Assembly (NCBI GenBank): GCA_963576785.1
Contig: OY756139.1
Coordinates: 1,364,001 to 1,428,000, forward strand
Source: Chlorophyllum brunneum
Taxonomy: Eukaryota; Basidiomycota; Agaricomycetes; Agaricales; Agaricaceae
Length of the DNA: 64,000 nucleotides
Direction of reading: 5' to 3'
In this document: positions 48,446 through 59,750 of the stretch, piece after piece
How the letters are laid out: each line of letters opens with the position of its first letter
Numbering within the stretch: position 1 is the first letter of the stretch
Position numbers and translations under genes: made by a program
The notes under the pieces: generated by a model
What the model was told of the DNA's origin: nothing
Databases searched by the model: none
The model's input: only the letters and a program-made list of their open reading frames with translations

Positions 48446-49073
48446 GAATGTATCCTTTGTACTATAGACTTGTACCGTAGAATCGAGTTTTGCAAATCGA
48501 TGGTGGTAGTACGAGTCAAAGAAGGGATGATCACCCTCGTATCTGTGCCAGTTTAATACCCCCATTATATTGTCGTCAAGTCTATCAGAGGTTTGGGTCT
48601 GCACCTGCATGAGTCCTTTCTTCTCTCCTTTTTCTTGTGCTTTCCTGGTTATGGACTTCTATTCCATTTCTCTATCTCTCTATTCCCTGCTCGTCCACTA
48701 TTTTATATAGTTTTTATTTAGTATCCATCATTCCCGTGGTGTCTGGGCAAAATGCCCCTCCATACACTAGTACCATTTGTTGTTTTCCCTTGTGTTTGCA
48801 AGTTGATAGTTCTTTCTCTATCAATTTCTCTCTCTCACTCTCTCTCTCTCCGCTTTTTCCCACCATTCAACTTAGGTACCAAACATCTCTCTAGTGTACA
48901 CGCCAGATGGCATCGAGTCTCATGGGGTTAGTTTATGAGTAGTTTACTTTCCTTGCTCCAAACATTCTGTATGTTCTGCCTTTGTATGTATGTACACGTG
49001 GACTGTGATCGAGCACCGCTTTATAAATTGTTGAATTAAAAAAAAATAAAAAAATAAAAAATCACACTTTACA

Positions 49074-49632
49074 TGTACAAAAATCAAAAATCAAATCAAA
49101 AGTATACAAGTAGCTCCAGTCACCTTTGACTAAGAGGTTTCTTGCTAATATAATACTCTTACTGCCCAAAGACAGTGTCATGGTAACAATCTAAGCAAAT
49201 AAACCCATAACTTCTTTAGAATCTACTAATGAGAGATTTTGATCTCTTTGACTGGACTGTACATTCTCTGTATAGTTTGCCATAGTATACTGAAACCCTG
49301 GCCAACTTTTTATTTTCCTACACCCACTTTTACTAATGCTTGACCCCCCAAAAGATGATTTATTTTAGAACATAGATCCATATGTTCATAGTGTCAGAAG
49401 TTTTTGTCTTGCATGGATTGCATATTGCTTACAAAGCAAATCCATGAAATATCTCATAGTACCTGAATATTGTGTCCCAGAGTTTGGGTTATCCCTACTA
49501 ACATCCAGTATGTCACCAAACTCCATTAGCTATAGAAAGGTTGTTCAATAGACTCTGAAAGTACAAAGTTCCTAAGTAAACCTACTGGATCCTCAATATT
49601 TGCATAGTACACGTGAATTACTCAGATATTTG
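49074..49632. other. Spacer between LINE-1 and the solo LTR
   Basis: About 560 bp of AT-rich sequence without an open frame of note or a recognised repeat. Ends with ATTTG (49628-49632), the target duplication of the solo LTR. Confidence 0.5.
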
Positions 49633-50076
49633 TGTTGTTATTTGTGCTTTCTAAACTGTATTCCATATGACTAGCTCTTCAGTAGATTAGTTCTCTCTAA
49701 TATTTGTTATTGAGGCTGTACCCTCTAACTCACATTATGTACCTCTTCCTTATGTATTTTATGAGCTAACTGATTACTGTTACTCTCATTATGCTACTGG
49801 ACACTACTGAACAATTGCAGTGTTTCAAGAGACTCCATAGTTATTACTGACTCATTATGCTTACTTATTACTTGTAGATCTTAGAGTTTTGCATCCCAGA
49901 CATTTAGTATATAAAGCAGCATGATTTCCTTTATTCTTTAGACAATCTACTTGTCTTCTCTACTACTCTACTTGACTCTCTCAGCAATTCTTTACTAGTT
50001 CTTTACCATTCTACTAACTACTTATCAGTAAGTCAGATTATCTGTCTGTTATTGCATAGTACTGTGCTGTTCAACA
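49633..50076 (+). repeat. Solo LTR of the copia-1 family
   Basis: 444 bp, TGTTGTTATTTGTGC..GCTGTTCAACA, flanked by ATTTG (49628-49632 and 50077-50081). Similar along its length to the copia-1 LTRs, including TCATTATGCTACTGGACACTAC-like and CATTTAGTATATA segments. No internal region follows, so it arose by LTR-LTR recombination. Confidence 0.88.
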
Positions 50077-51070
50077 ATTTGTAAGCCTAATTGCTTATAC
50101 TATTACTTAAATATTACTATAATTTTTTATTTGCATAATTTATGATGCAACTATTAATTGAGATAGTGTAGAGGAAGTAGTACTGGCTACTACTAGAGAA
50201 GGGTGGCCTATTCTTTTGGTTAGCTTGTTCTCTCTATGAATTTCTCTTTTATTATCCTCTATTCTTTCAGATCCTCTCAGACTCAGCTGGATAGGTTTTC
50301 TCAACATGCTCCCAGTGTTATGTCTGAACCTTAAACTTATATTAGGAGTTATGATAAGTTCCCCAAAGTTATACCACTTGTACTACTGCCACAATCCAGT
50401 AATATCATTGTTAACTCCTTACTTCACCTTACTTGGAAATATATGCTATACCTGCATATATATGATACCAATAGACTCTATTTATACAGTATTAAGAATA
50501 ACCTCTATAGTACCTAGAATAACTGTTGGAAAGCTTGACTTACTATCAAAGAAATAAGGCAGTATATTTACCTCTACATATATACCCATGGTCTAGCACT
50601 TGAAGTACTTATTCATTAGCAAATCACTGAGGGAATCTATTATATAGAAATGTGACCAAAAGACCTATCTATTAAGTATAATACTACTAACAGAGGTACA
50701 GTCCTTATACAACAGTAGACTAGATGAACAGAGGACTCTGGCTTTAGCTTGTATGTTGTGCCCCTCCAAGTATTATAGTGGTCTTCACTTAGATAACCAC
50801 TTGTCACTAGGACAGAGATTGGACACAAATAGTGGATAAGTAGAAGGATTTACTTATATAGTAGGGAGTGATAGAAGAGGGTAGCCAGAGACTAAGTTGA
50901 TAATTAGACTACTGAATATAAGTATACTAAGAACTACTTATATACTAGTAGTGGAAAAGTATTGGAAGGTCAACTGACAAGATAACAGAGTAACTATATT
51001 ATGGATTTGGCTACTAAGGGCAATCAAAGAGGATATGATCTCTAGGGTATAACCTTAATACCTATCTCAG

Positions 51071-51265
51071 CTAAGTAACTGGATAAGCAAATATTATCAA
51101 ACTGTCATTACTCAACCAAGAAATGGGAATCCTATTATCTTGTATCTCTTGAGTAATGAGGGTGAGTAGAGAATAAGCAGTTAAGTAATCTTCTATTGAT
51201 TGACAGTAACTGTCAACAAAAACTCTTCTTAGGTAATCAAGAAGACTATCCCTGTACAAGATCAA
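51071..51265 (-). pseudogene. Short ORF of the unclassified repeat, minus copy
   Basis: Inverted partner of 52886-53089, with the same order of motifs (ILYRDSLLD, VFVDSYCQSIEDYLTAY, SWLSNDSLIIFAYPVT) and a stop after PVT. Confidence 0.4.
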
Positions 51266-52885
51266 AGCTTAAGCTTTGACTTTCTAATATAGTTGACTAT
51301 TTATACTAACTACTTCCTTTCTGTAAATACTACAAAGTATAGATAACAAGACTAAAACAAGTTTCACAATATGAAACTAATAGATATGAAACATGAGACA
51401 AAATGCTACTAAAGATAGACATGAAACTGATAAAGGTGAAACAACTAAATATAGGACAAGGTAAAACTGATGATAGTGAAATGGATAAGTGTTTACTTAT
51501 CCTCGGAGATCTTAGATAACAACAATAGAGATTTGTTGGAATAGCTACAGTCACAAAACATGCAGAACAAGGTAGTAGAAGGTGATGACAATAACAATGG
51601 TGGCAATGGGAGAACTGTGTCCATAGGCTGATCAGAATTAGATGATAAAGATGACATTAATGTGGTTGGTTTTTTGGAAAGATAAGACTCAGATAACTTA
51701 ACAAAGACTTGAGTAGATTACAATAGCAAATAGGGAGAGTCATTGCTGTTACTGCTAGGTATAGTGAGTTTGTCATCTGGTGATAGGTCCTTTGGTTGCA
51801 TCTCTATATAATAGATTCCATTGGCAACTTGCTGGTGAATGAGTACTTCAAGCACTAGACTGCAAGTGTATATGTAGGGATAAATGTACTGTATTGTTTT
51901 CTTGGTGGTAGGTCATGCTTTCCAACTGTTATTCCAAGTGCCATAGAGGTTGTTCTCAATGGTGCATAAGTAGAGTTTATTAGTATTACATACATGCAGG
52001 TATGGTATATATTTCTAGGCAAGGCAAAGTAGGGAGTTAATGATAGTATCATTAGATTGTGGTAGTAGTACAAGTAGTATTGCTTCTAGGAATTTATAGG
52101 TTTGAGGTTCAGACATAACAAACTAGACAGAAAAAGGATAAAAGAAACATCATATGACATTAGTAACAAGAACATGATGTGATAAGCAAAATAGGTGATA
52201 CTGAAGTATGGAGTAATAGAGGTAGAAAGGAATCAGAATGTAAAAGAAAATAAGATGTATGAAAACAGACAAAAACAAATATAGAAAAGGTTGATTGATA
52301 GGTCTAAAACAAAAATAAGTGTAATCAGCAAGTAATCCTCTATGCAAACTAAAAACCTGAACTAAAGTAGAATCATGTCCTAAAATAGGTATACAATTTA
52401 CTGGTTGTAACACTATTACCTGATGATGAACCTGCTGTACCCAACAGTGATAGCAACAACTTTCTCCATCTACTACTGTGATCTACTTGAGCTTTCATTG
52501 AGTTACCCAAGTCCTATCTTTCTAAAGAACTAGCAACATTGATATTTTCCTACTCTGATCATCCAATGAATACAGTTTTTCCATCACCACTATTGTCACT
52601 ATCATCACCATCTACTACCTCATCCTGCATGTCTTGTGACTGCAGCTGTTCTAACAAATCCATATTTTCATCATCTAATATCTCTAAGAATAAGTAAATA
52701 CCTATTTATTTTATTTTCTATCAGTTTCACATTTATCTTTAGTAGTATTTTATCTTGAGTTTCATATCTATTAGTATCATATTGTGAAACTTGTTTCAGT
52801 CTCATTATCTATACTCTATGGTATTTATAGAAAAAAAGTAGTTAGTATAAATAGTTGACTGTATTAGGAAGTCAAAGCTTAAGCT

Positions 52886-53089
52886 TTGATCTTGTACAGG
52901 GATAGTCTTCTTGATCACCCAAGAAGAGTTTTTGTTGACAGTTGCTGTCAATCAATAGAAGATTGCTTAACTGCTTATTTTTTACTCACCCTCATTACTC
53001 AAGAGATACAAGATAATGGAATTCCTATTTCTTGGTTAAGTAATGATAGTTTGATAATATTTGCTTATCCAGTTACTTGGCTGAAATAG
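52886..53089 (+). pseudogene. Short ORF of the unclassified repeat, plus copy
   Basis: Reads ILYRDSLLDHPRRVFVDS, then QSIEDCLTAY, TQEIQDNGIPISWLSND and ends PVTWLK. It is preserved at protein level in the inverted copy at 51071-51265, with few amino-acid changes, so it was probably coding. Family not recognised; the initiating codon is uncertain (the frame opens without an obvious ATG). Confidence 0.4.
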
Positions 53090-53160
53090 GTATTAAGGCC
53101 ATATTCTAGAGGTCACATCCTCTTTGATTGCTCTTAGTAGCCAAATCCATAATACTCAGC

Positions 53161-53596
53161 CAGAGTACTAGAGCAGTATTAGACCTCTTTTGGTAGCATC
53201 TATATTGGGGTAGTTGTCTAGTATACTAGACTTGTACCATAGCTTAGTCAATATTAGTCCTATTATTGGGGAACTACAATACTATTTGAAGTATACAAAG
53301 AGCCTTGCCCACCTACTAGGATAGAGCTCTCAAGAGCAAACAGGTAGAAAGCAACCAGCATACACTATATCTAGAATTACATAGTGATATATTGAAGGGA
53401 CTTAACACTATGTCTGGATTCACATAGTTCCCAGTTACTTATGTAAAATCTATTTAAAACATATGTAAATCTGATTCAAAAGAAATAGACTTATGTAAAA
53501 AATATTCAAATAATTTTGAATAGTATTTACATTTGTTTTGTTCTCAGGAACTAACCAATTTATGAAGTTAGTACTTACTAATAGGAGTATAATAGA
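53161..53596. other. Spacer between the unclassified repeat and gypsy-B
   Basis: About 440 bp, AT-rich, no gene or family recognised; may be the 3' part of the unclassified repeat. Ends at GAATA (53597-53601), the gypsy-B duplication. Confidence 0.45.
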
Positions 53597-53601
53597 GAAT
53601 A

Positions 53602-53895
53602 TGTTACGAACTATAGATAGACCGTCCATTCCTATCTTGCGCCCGTCACCTCGTGTACCCTCATACTTGTTTCACTTCTCATTTTACTCCCTGTTTCACC
53701 CCTAGAGGCTATGCCTCCCATCTGACTCATTTACTCCTCTCCCTTATTATTAGCTGTCACCACTAGTATATAAAGTGTAGTAATACTTGATGTATTCCTT
53801 ACACTTTACCAATCGTATCATCCCTTCTTCCTTTCTCTACTTCCTTTCCTTTATCCAAAGGCTTGCAACCTGAGTCAAAGACTAAGGTCGTAACA
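53602..53895 (+). repeat. 5' LTR of gypsy-B
   Basis: 294 bp, TGTTACGAACTATAG..GGTCGTAACA, with TATATAAAG at 53766-53774. Followed by TTTGGTAAAGTGTC, whose TGGTAAAG is a plausible primer-binding site for a tRNA ending CTTTACCA. Confidence 0.93.
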
Positions 53896-53988
53896 TTTGG
53901 TAAAGTGTCATTCGACTCACCTTGCAAGAAAGGTGCCACTATTCGTAGCTAGGCTTGGAATAATAGCCTCCGACCAGGACGACAGTAT

Positions 53989-55233
53989 ATGAGCAGCAGT
54001 AGCTCATCGAGAACACCGAGAAGACACAGAGCTCCGAGACCAACAGACATCCAGGGTTCACCCGTAGCAACAGGATCCAAACGATCAACAGAATCAGAAA
54101 TCCCTGAAGGCCTTAAATGGCAGAAATCCGAACACAGCATAGACGAGAGTACAGCTCTATTTGAAACTGAATTCGACATAGAAGTCGCCGAGAACACATC
54201 CAATATAGATATTGCTGAGACCTACGAGAAAGAATCTGAACACAGCATAGATGAGGAACCAGCCCCATCTGAAGAAGAAATTGACACAGAAGTCGCCGAT
54301 ACCACAGCCAATATAGAAATCACCGAGACCCACGGAAATGAACACAGCGAACCAGAGACAGAACCAGAGATGACAGAAGAAGTCAACGTCCCAAAGAACC
54401 TAACTCCAGAGCCAGGATATTTCAATGGAGATAGAACCAGATTTGATGATTGGTGGAGAGCCATATCCTTATGGTTGATGTTCAACAAAATAGACGGAGG
54501 AGGACAGGAGGTAGTAGCAATTTTGGCAAGAATGAAAGGGGGGCTAGCAGGCCCTTACACCAACACGTAGCTACAAGCCATCCAGAACAAGAAAACACCA
54601 GATTGGGATGACTTTACAAAGGAAATAGAAGCCACATTCTCCTTGGGAAATAGGAAAGCCATAGCAGAAGGAGAAATCGAGACGTTCAAACAAGGGAAGA
54701 AGAACATGGCAGATTTCTTAATTGAATTCGAGGCATTGAAAGCCCAAGCGGGGACAGATGACACCCATGCAATATTCCTCCTCAAACGCCACACCCGAGC
54801 AGACATCATTCGAACCATAGTAGGCTACCCGATAACCTCTGTCCCAACAACATACACCAAATGGAAAACTACAATCCTCGCAGTAGGACAAGGGTATGAA
54901 GCAATGGACATCACCCGAGGAGATGTCAGAACCACCACCGGAGTTACTTATGGAGGTAGAGGACAACCCATGGAGATAGGAAGACAAAAAGCAGACACCG
55001 ATCAGAATGGGAAACCGAGGTGCTACAACTGCAACCTCTATGGGCATATTGCCAAATACTGCAGGAAGAAGACGAAAGTCACATACACCAAGATAACATG
55101 TTACAATTGTGGCAAACAGGGCCACATCTCGAAGAACTGCCGGGCACCCAAGAAAGCGCATATCAGAGAGATCAACGAGGAAGATGAACGAGAAATAGAG
55201 GAGAAAGAGGATTTTGTCGAAGGCTCCGAGTAG
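53989..55233 (+). pseudogene. gypsy-B gag, single in-frame TAG
   Basis: 414 codons from ATG 53989: Ser/Arg-rich start, acidic repeats (EIDTEVADTTANIEITET), capsid-like region (FNGDRTRFDDWWRAISLWLM), then TAG at 54568-54570 followed by CTA CAA. After it the same frame continues to MADFLIEFEALKAQAG, YTKWKTTILAVGQGYEAMD and two CCHC knuckles (CYNCNLYGHIAKYC, CYNCGKQGHISKNC). TGG (Trp) would fit at the stop position. The same TAG is present in gypsy-A. Confidence 0.9.
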
Positions 55234-58200
55234 GCACAAACCCACGAGCCAATAAATCTAGAGTTTCTGTTTTAGCCCACAATAGACGATACGTGATCCC
55301 TCAGAAACGAAACTCTACGTGCGAACTTCTCCTCGACTCAACAATCCAGACAAGAAAAGGACAAATCACAACCCTTGTAGACTCCGGATGCACCCACACG
55401 TGCATAGCACAACGAATGGTAGACGAAGAACAGATTCCGACTAAACCCCTGGAAACCCCGATTAGAGTAATCAATGCCGACGGAACAGAAAACAAAAAAG
55501 GAGAAATAACGGACAAAGCACAACTGGTATTAAACAACGGCAACCATACGGAACAAATCGACGCTCTAGTAACACAATTGGAAAGTGCAGACTTATATCT
55601 CGGACACAACTGGCTGGTCAAGCATAACCCGGAGATCGATTGGAACAATCACGTCATACGATTCACCAGATGCCCAGACGATTGCAAAATATCACATAGC
55701 GACATACGGTTCAACAAGAAAATACGGACAATCAAAGAACACATTGAAGAGAAAAAGGCGGACCAGACGAACGATGAAGATCTACCACCATACCTCCGAC
55801 GATACACCCACCTATTCAACAAGAAAAACTTCGACAAACTACCCGAACACATGGTATGGGACTACGAGAGAAATCTGTCCAGAGATGCACCCCCAGTACT
55901 ACAGTCCAAGGTCTACCCAATGACAATAACAGAGAAGCAGGAACTACAGAAATTCCTCGACGAAAACCTCGCCTCAGGATGAATCAGACCATCACAATCC
56001 CCCTATGCCACCCCATGCTTCTTCATACCAAAAAAGGACGGAACAAAACGCCTGGTACAGGATTACAAAAAGCTGAATGAACACACCATCAAGGACAAGA
56101 TGCCACTGCCACTCATAGGCAAAGTCCTAGACCGGTTAAAGGATGCGAAGGTATTCAACAAGCTTGATATCATTTGGGGATACAACAATGTCAGGATCAG
56201 AGAAGGAGATGAATGGAAGGCAGCGTTTGTAACAAACAGCGGATTATTCGAACCTACGGTCATGTTCTTTGGGATGAGCAATTCACCGGCGACCTTTCAG
56301 AGGATGATGAACACGGTATTTTGGGAAATGTTACATAAGGGAACGCTTGTCAACTACATGGACGATTTTGTCATTCCAGGAACCACACAGGAAGAACTCG
56401 AGAAAAGAACAATGCAGTTCTTAGACATTGCAGCCAAGCACCAACTCTATTTCAAACGATCAAAATGTGTGTTCGACGCGAAGGAAATACCCATATTGGG
56501 CTTTATAGTCGGACAAGACAGCGTCAAAATGGAGGAAGAGAAGGTGAAAGCAGTAAGAGAATGGCCGACACCCAAATCCATAAAAGATGTCGAAAAATTC
56601 CTGGGTTTCGCAAACTTCTACCGACGATTCATACAAGACTTCAGTAACATAGCAACACCCCTACACAAGCTGAAGAGGAAAGATGCACAATGGTCATGGT
56701 CAGAACGACAACAATAGGCATTTGAGAAGATCAAGGAAAAGATCACAAGCAAACCAGTACTAGCAATGCCTCAAGACAAAGGACAATACAGGGTAGAAGT
56801 GGACGCGTCGGGATATGGAGTAGGAGTGGTGTTGTCACAAAACCAGAATGATCAGTGGCACCCAATCGCCTTTCATTCAAGAACAATGACACCGGCAGAA
56901 TGAAACTACCAAATCTATGACAAAGAACTACTAGCAATCCGAGAAGCAGTCAAAACATGGAGACAGTACCTACTCGATGCCAATGAACCATTCGAGATAT
57001 GGACGGACCACAAGAACTTAGAATACTTCAGGAAACCACAACAACTCACAGGACGACAGGCAAGATGGCAACTGGAACTACAAGAATATTGCTACATGCT
57101 GAAACACATACCCGGAAAGACAAACACAAAAGCAGATGTGCTATCAAGACTAGCGAAAACGGACACCACCAGAGATAACACAGATATCACACTATTACCC
57201 AACCACTTATTCAACGACACTATCACCGAGATCAGACAAATTTGGGAAATATCGGGAGAAGAGGACCTGAAACACCAATTACGAAAGGAGCAAAGGAGAG
57301 AAACACAGTGGCTAAAGGAAAAGGAGAAACAACCAGAGGAGATATGGGAAACAGATAGATTGCCTATGTTCGAAGGAAGAATATATGTACCACCAAACGC
57401 CAAGTTATGCCAAGAAATACTCCAACAACACCACCACAGAACAGATGTAGGACACCCGGGACAGCACAGAATGATTGAACTGCTCAAAAGGACATATTGG
57501 TGGCCACAGATGCGCAACGATGTTAAACGATACATCAAGGGATGCGACACATGTCAGCGAAACAAGATACTCTGGACACGACCTACCACACATCTCCATC
57601 CACTACCGATACCCATCAGACCATGGGAAGAAATATCAATCGACATGATAGGACCACTACCAGAATCAGAGGGATATGATGTGATACTTGTCATTGTTGA
57701 TCGTTTCAGCAAAATGATCAGACTACGCGCAGTTAACACCACCCTATCATCCGAAGAGTTAGGAGACATTTATCGTGATGATATATGGAGACAACATGGG
57801 ATACCCCGCAGGATTATCAGTGACAGAGGTCCACAGTTCGCATCAAAATTCATGGCAGAACTTTGCAGAGCAACCGGCACCTAACATAACCTATCCACGG
57901 CATACCATCCACAAACAGACAGTCAGACAGAGCGCATCAACCAGGAGGTCGAAGCATACCTCAGAAACGTAATCAACCATGCGCAGGACAACTGGAAAAA
58001 ATGGCTCAGCACAGCGGAATTCCAGTATAACGACAAAACACATAGCGCCACAGGACATTCACTGTTCCAGATAGTATATGGACGACATCCATGGAAAGGG
58101 GATATCTCAAACACATCCAAGGCACCTGCGATCACAGAACGAATACAAGAGTTACAAGACATGCGCCAAAAAACGATCGAGATGCTACAACAGAGCCAGA

Positions 58201-58709
58201 CGCAAATGGAGAAACGGAATAGCACAAAACCAGAACACGAGTACAAGGCAGGAGACCAAGTTTGGCTTGAAACAGACAATATTAGGACAACAAGGCCAAC
58301 AAAAAAACTTGATCACAGGAGATACGGACCATTCCAGGTAAAAGAAAAAATAGGTGAAACAAGCTACCGACTGGAGCTACCTGAAACATGGGCGATACAC
58401 AACATGTTTAACAGCAGACTCCTCTCCCCCTATCACAAACCCGAGTATGACAGCCAGCACACCCTGCCACTACCAATCCCCGAGATAATCAACGATGAGG
58501 AACACTATGAAGTAGATGAAGTCCGAGGACACTGCACAAAGGGAAGACAAAAACAGTACCTAATACACTGGAAAGGATATATATCCGAAGAAGATACATG
58601 GGAAGATGAAGCAAATCTGGAAAACGCCAAGGAAGCAGTACAAGAGTTTATGAGCAAGATTTCGAGGACGAAACCTATAAAAAGGGGAGGTAAAAAGCAG
58701 CAATTATGA
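55188..58709 (+). pseudogene. gypsy-B pol (protease, RT, RNase H, integrase, chromodomain), four in-frame stops
   Basis: One frame throughout, -1 relative to gag with a 46-nt overlap. Protease DSGCTHTC (55381), RT (FFIPKKDGTKRLVQDYKKLN; LVNYMDDFVIPG at 56347), RNase H VDASGYGVG, integrase zinc region (GHPGQHRMIELLKRTYWW.. CDTCQRNK), DDE core (SIDMIGPLP, SDRGPQFAS, QTERINQE), GPY/F-like RRYGPFQVKEKI, and chromodomain YLIHWKGYISEEDTWED. Stops: TGA 55980 (Trp site), TAG 56715 (Gln site), TGA 56901 (CGA in gypsy-A), TAA 57882 (shared with gypsy-A). All but the last are certain C-to-T or G-to-A changes if the family consensus holds. Confidence 0.93.
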
Positions 58710-58806
58710 ACAACAGACCCCGCATTCCAAGTGACCACTACACTCGACACATCACTCGCGGTATCCACTTCACCCTCGACTTTGCCAACTATCTTCATAA
58801 CACACC

Positions 58807-59643
58807 ATGCCCGCCGAACGCCAACTTACTCCATACCCCTACCTCACAGAATTCGACGAACTCGTCCCAGAAAGAACCAGCCATGAGGAGCTCGTGGAAG
58901 GAGAGACCCTAGTCAACACCATGATACTACTGGGTGCAGCAATGAAAGCAACCCAAGAAGGCACATCTAAAATAATGGATACCCTATCCGACACCACTCC
59001 AAGACTCAACCAATTTATCATTGACGAAGGAAGGAGAGACCAATTGGAGAGACACCTATATGAGATCAACAACGACCTGCAACTAATTGTCATCTCCAAT
59101 ATGCGAGCTCGGATGCATAGCATCCTCGTAGCCCTAGCCGAACGACTCAATACGTACAAGTCAAGAAGTACAGACAACCTCTCCCACCATATCGTTAACC
59201 GACTACTCATTAGTAATGACCCGTTTCCCATCCAACATCACATCTGTCATAAATGCGAACAAAAGACACAAGAAGCAACAGCCGCCAACCAACTACTTCA
59301 CCCCGACATCGAAGAAGAAGTAGTCCATCTCCAAACTATCCTCACCACAGTGGTACCCCCCATCACACCCATGACCTTCCACCCACCGCAGGGATACAAC
59401 ACGTTGAAATCGGAAGGCAAACAGGACAACAAATACTGGAGGAGCATAGTGTACAAGCTCTTAAGCAATCACACCAACGATAATACCACATACAACAATC
59501 ACACCCACTTCCTGTTTAAAGAAGGACTACCTCATGCACCCCTCTGGATCGGCTTAAGACATGTCGACAAAGCACCTCTCATCGGAGGAAACAAGAAGGA
59601 CTTGGCCAGAGCTCTGGGAGCTACCGTACCTATGAACGAGTAA
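58807..59643 (+). CDS. gypsy-B extra ORF downstream of pol (ORF3), intact
   Basis: 278 aa, uninterrupted, beginning 98 nt after the pol stop and in a different frame. Starts MPAERQLTPYPYLTEFDELV, has a helical, Glu/Leu-rich middle (RRDQLERHLYEIN), HHICHKCEQ near 165-173, a Pro-rich segment PPITPMTFHPPQ, and a C-terminal part HFLFKEGLPHAPLWIGLR and IGGNKKDLARALG. No signal peptide, transmembrane helix or fusion peptide is seen, so it is unlikely to be an envelope. The product is not recognised. Conservation of length and most residues with gypsy-A argues that it encodes a protein; how it is translated is unclear (no splice acceptor or second promoter identified). Confidence 0.78.
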   Translation: MPAERQLTPYPYLTEFDELVPERTSHEELVEGETLVNTMILLGAAMKATQEGTSKIMDTLSDTTPRLNQFIIDEGRRDQLERHLYEINNDLQLIVISNMRARMHSILVALAERLNTYKSRSTDNLSHHIVNRLLISNDPFPIQHHICHKCEQKTQEATAANQLLHPDIEEEVVHLQTILTTVVPPITPMTFHPPQGYNTLKSEGKQDNKYWRSIVYKLLSNHTNDNTTYNNHTHFLFKEGLPHAPLWIGLRHVDKAPLIGGNKKDLARALGATVPMNE

Positions 59644-59750
59644 ACTTGCATCGTGTCTTCCCACCTTCCCCAAATTCCGTATGCTTTATTTTACAAAGGA
59701 CCTTTACAGTAATATGCATCATGAGGACATGAAGCTTGAAAGGGAGGTAT

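Larger units (their letters stand above)
41853..48532 (-). mobile_element. LINE element with ORF1 and ORF2 (LINE-2), inserted antisense into LINE-1
   Basis: The minus-strand poly(A) appears as 28 T (41853-41880). Imperfect 11-bp duplication ACTCTCATATC / ACCCTCGTATC (41842-41852, 48533-48543). LINE-1 sequence continues on both sides: CTCGTATCTGTGCCAG at 48537 aligns with the LINE-2 stretch that follows the same point in its own 3' region (near 42395). Length 6.7 kb, so it is essentially full length. It contains ORF1 (48445-46361), ORF2 (46364-42843 and beyond) and a 3' UTR of about 400 bp with a GA-rich tract. Confidence 0.9.
28269..49060 (+). mobile_element. LINE element with ORF1 and ORF2 (LINE-1), split by copia-2 and LINE-2
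   Basis: A 13-bp duplication ATCACACTCTACA / ATCACACTTTACA (28256-28268, 49061-49073) and an A-rich tail (49038-49060) mark a single insertion. It consists of 28269-33172, 40536-41852 and 48544-49060. The 3' UTR (48590-49035) ends CTTTGTATGTATGTACACG..GAGCACCGCTTTATAAATTGTTGA, homologous to the LINE-2 3' UTR. The order of ORFs (gag-like ORF1 with knuckles; ORF2 with AP-type endonuclease, RT and RNase H) fits the Tad1-like LINEs of fungi. Confidence 0.88.
50082..53160. repeat. Unclassified repeat with a second copy nested in opposite orientation
   Basis: A plus-strand copy occupies about 50,290-50,671 and resumes at about 52,419-53,160. In between lies a minus-strand copy of the same repeat (about 50,680-52,412). 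Shared landmarks: GTTATGTCTGAACC (50,318 plus; near 52,118 minus) followed by PQSN-like coding; GACCTATC; a block near 52,480-52,690 plus versus 51,500-51,720 minus; and a second open frame beginning ILYRDSLLD at 52,886-53,089 plus and 51,265-51,071 minus, with nearly the same protein (VFVDS, QSIEDYLTAY, LLTLITQEIQDN, ISWLSNDSLIIFAYPVT). I do not recognise either protein. The repeat class is unknown. Confidence 0.6.

Noticed and set aside
58807..59643. Retroviral-type envelope as identity of ORF3
   Set aside because: No signal peptide, transmembrane segment or cleavage site is visible; only the position is env-like.
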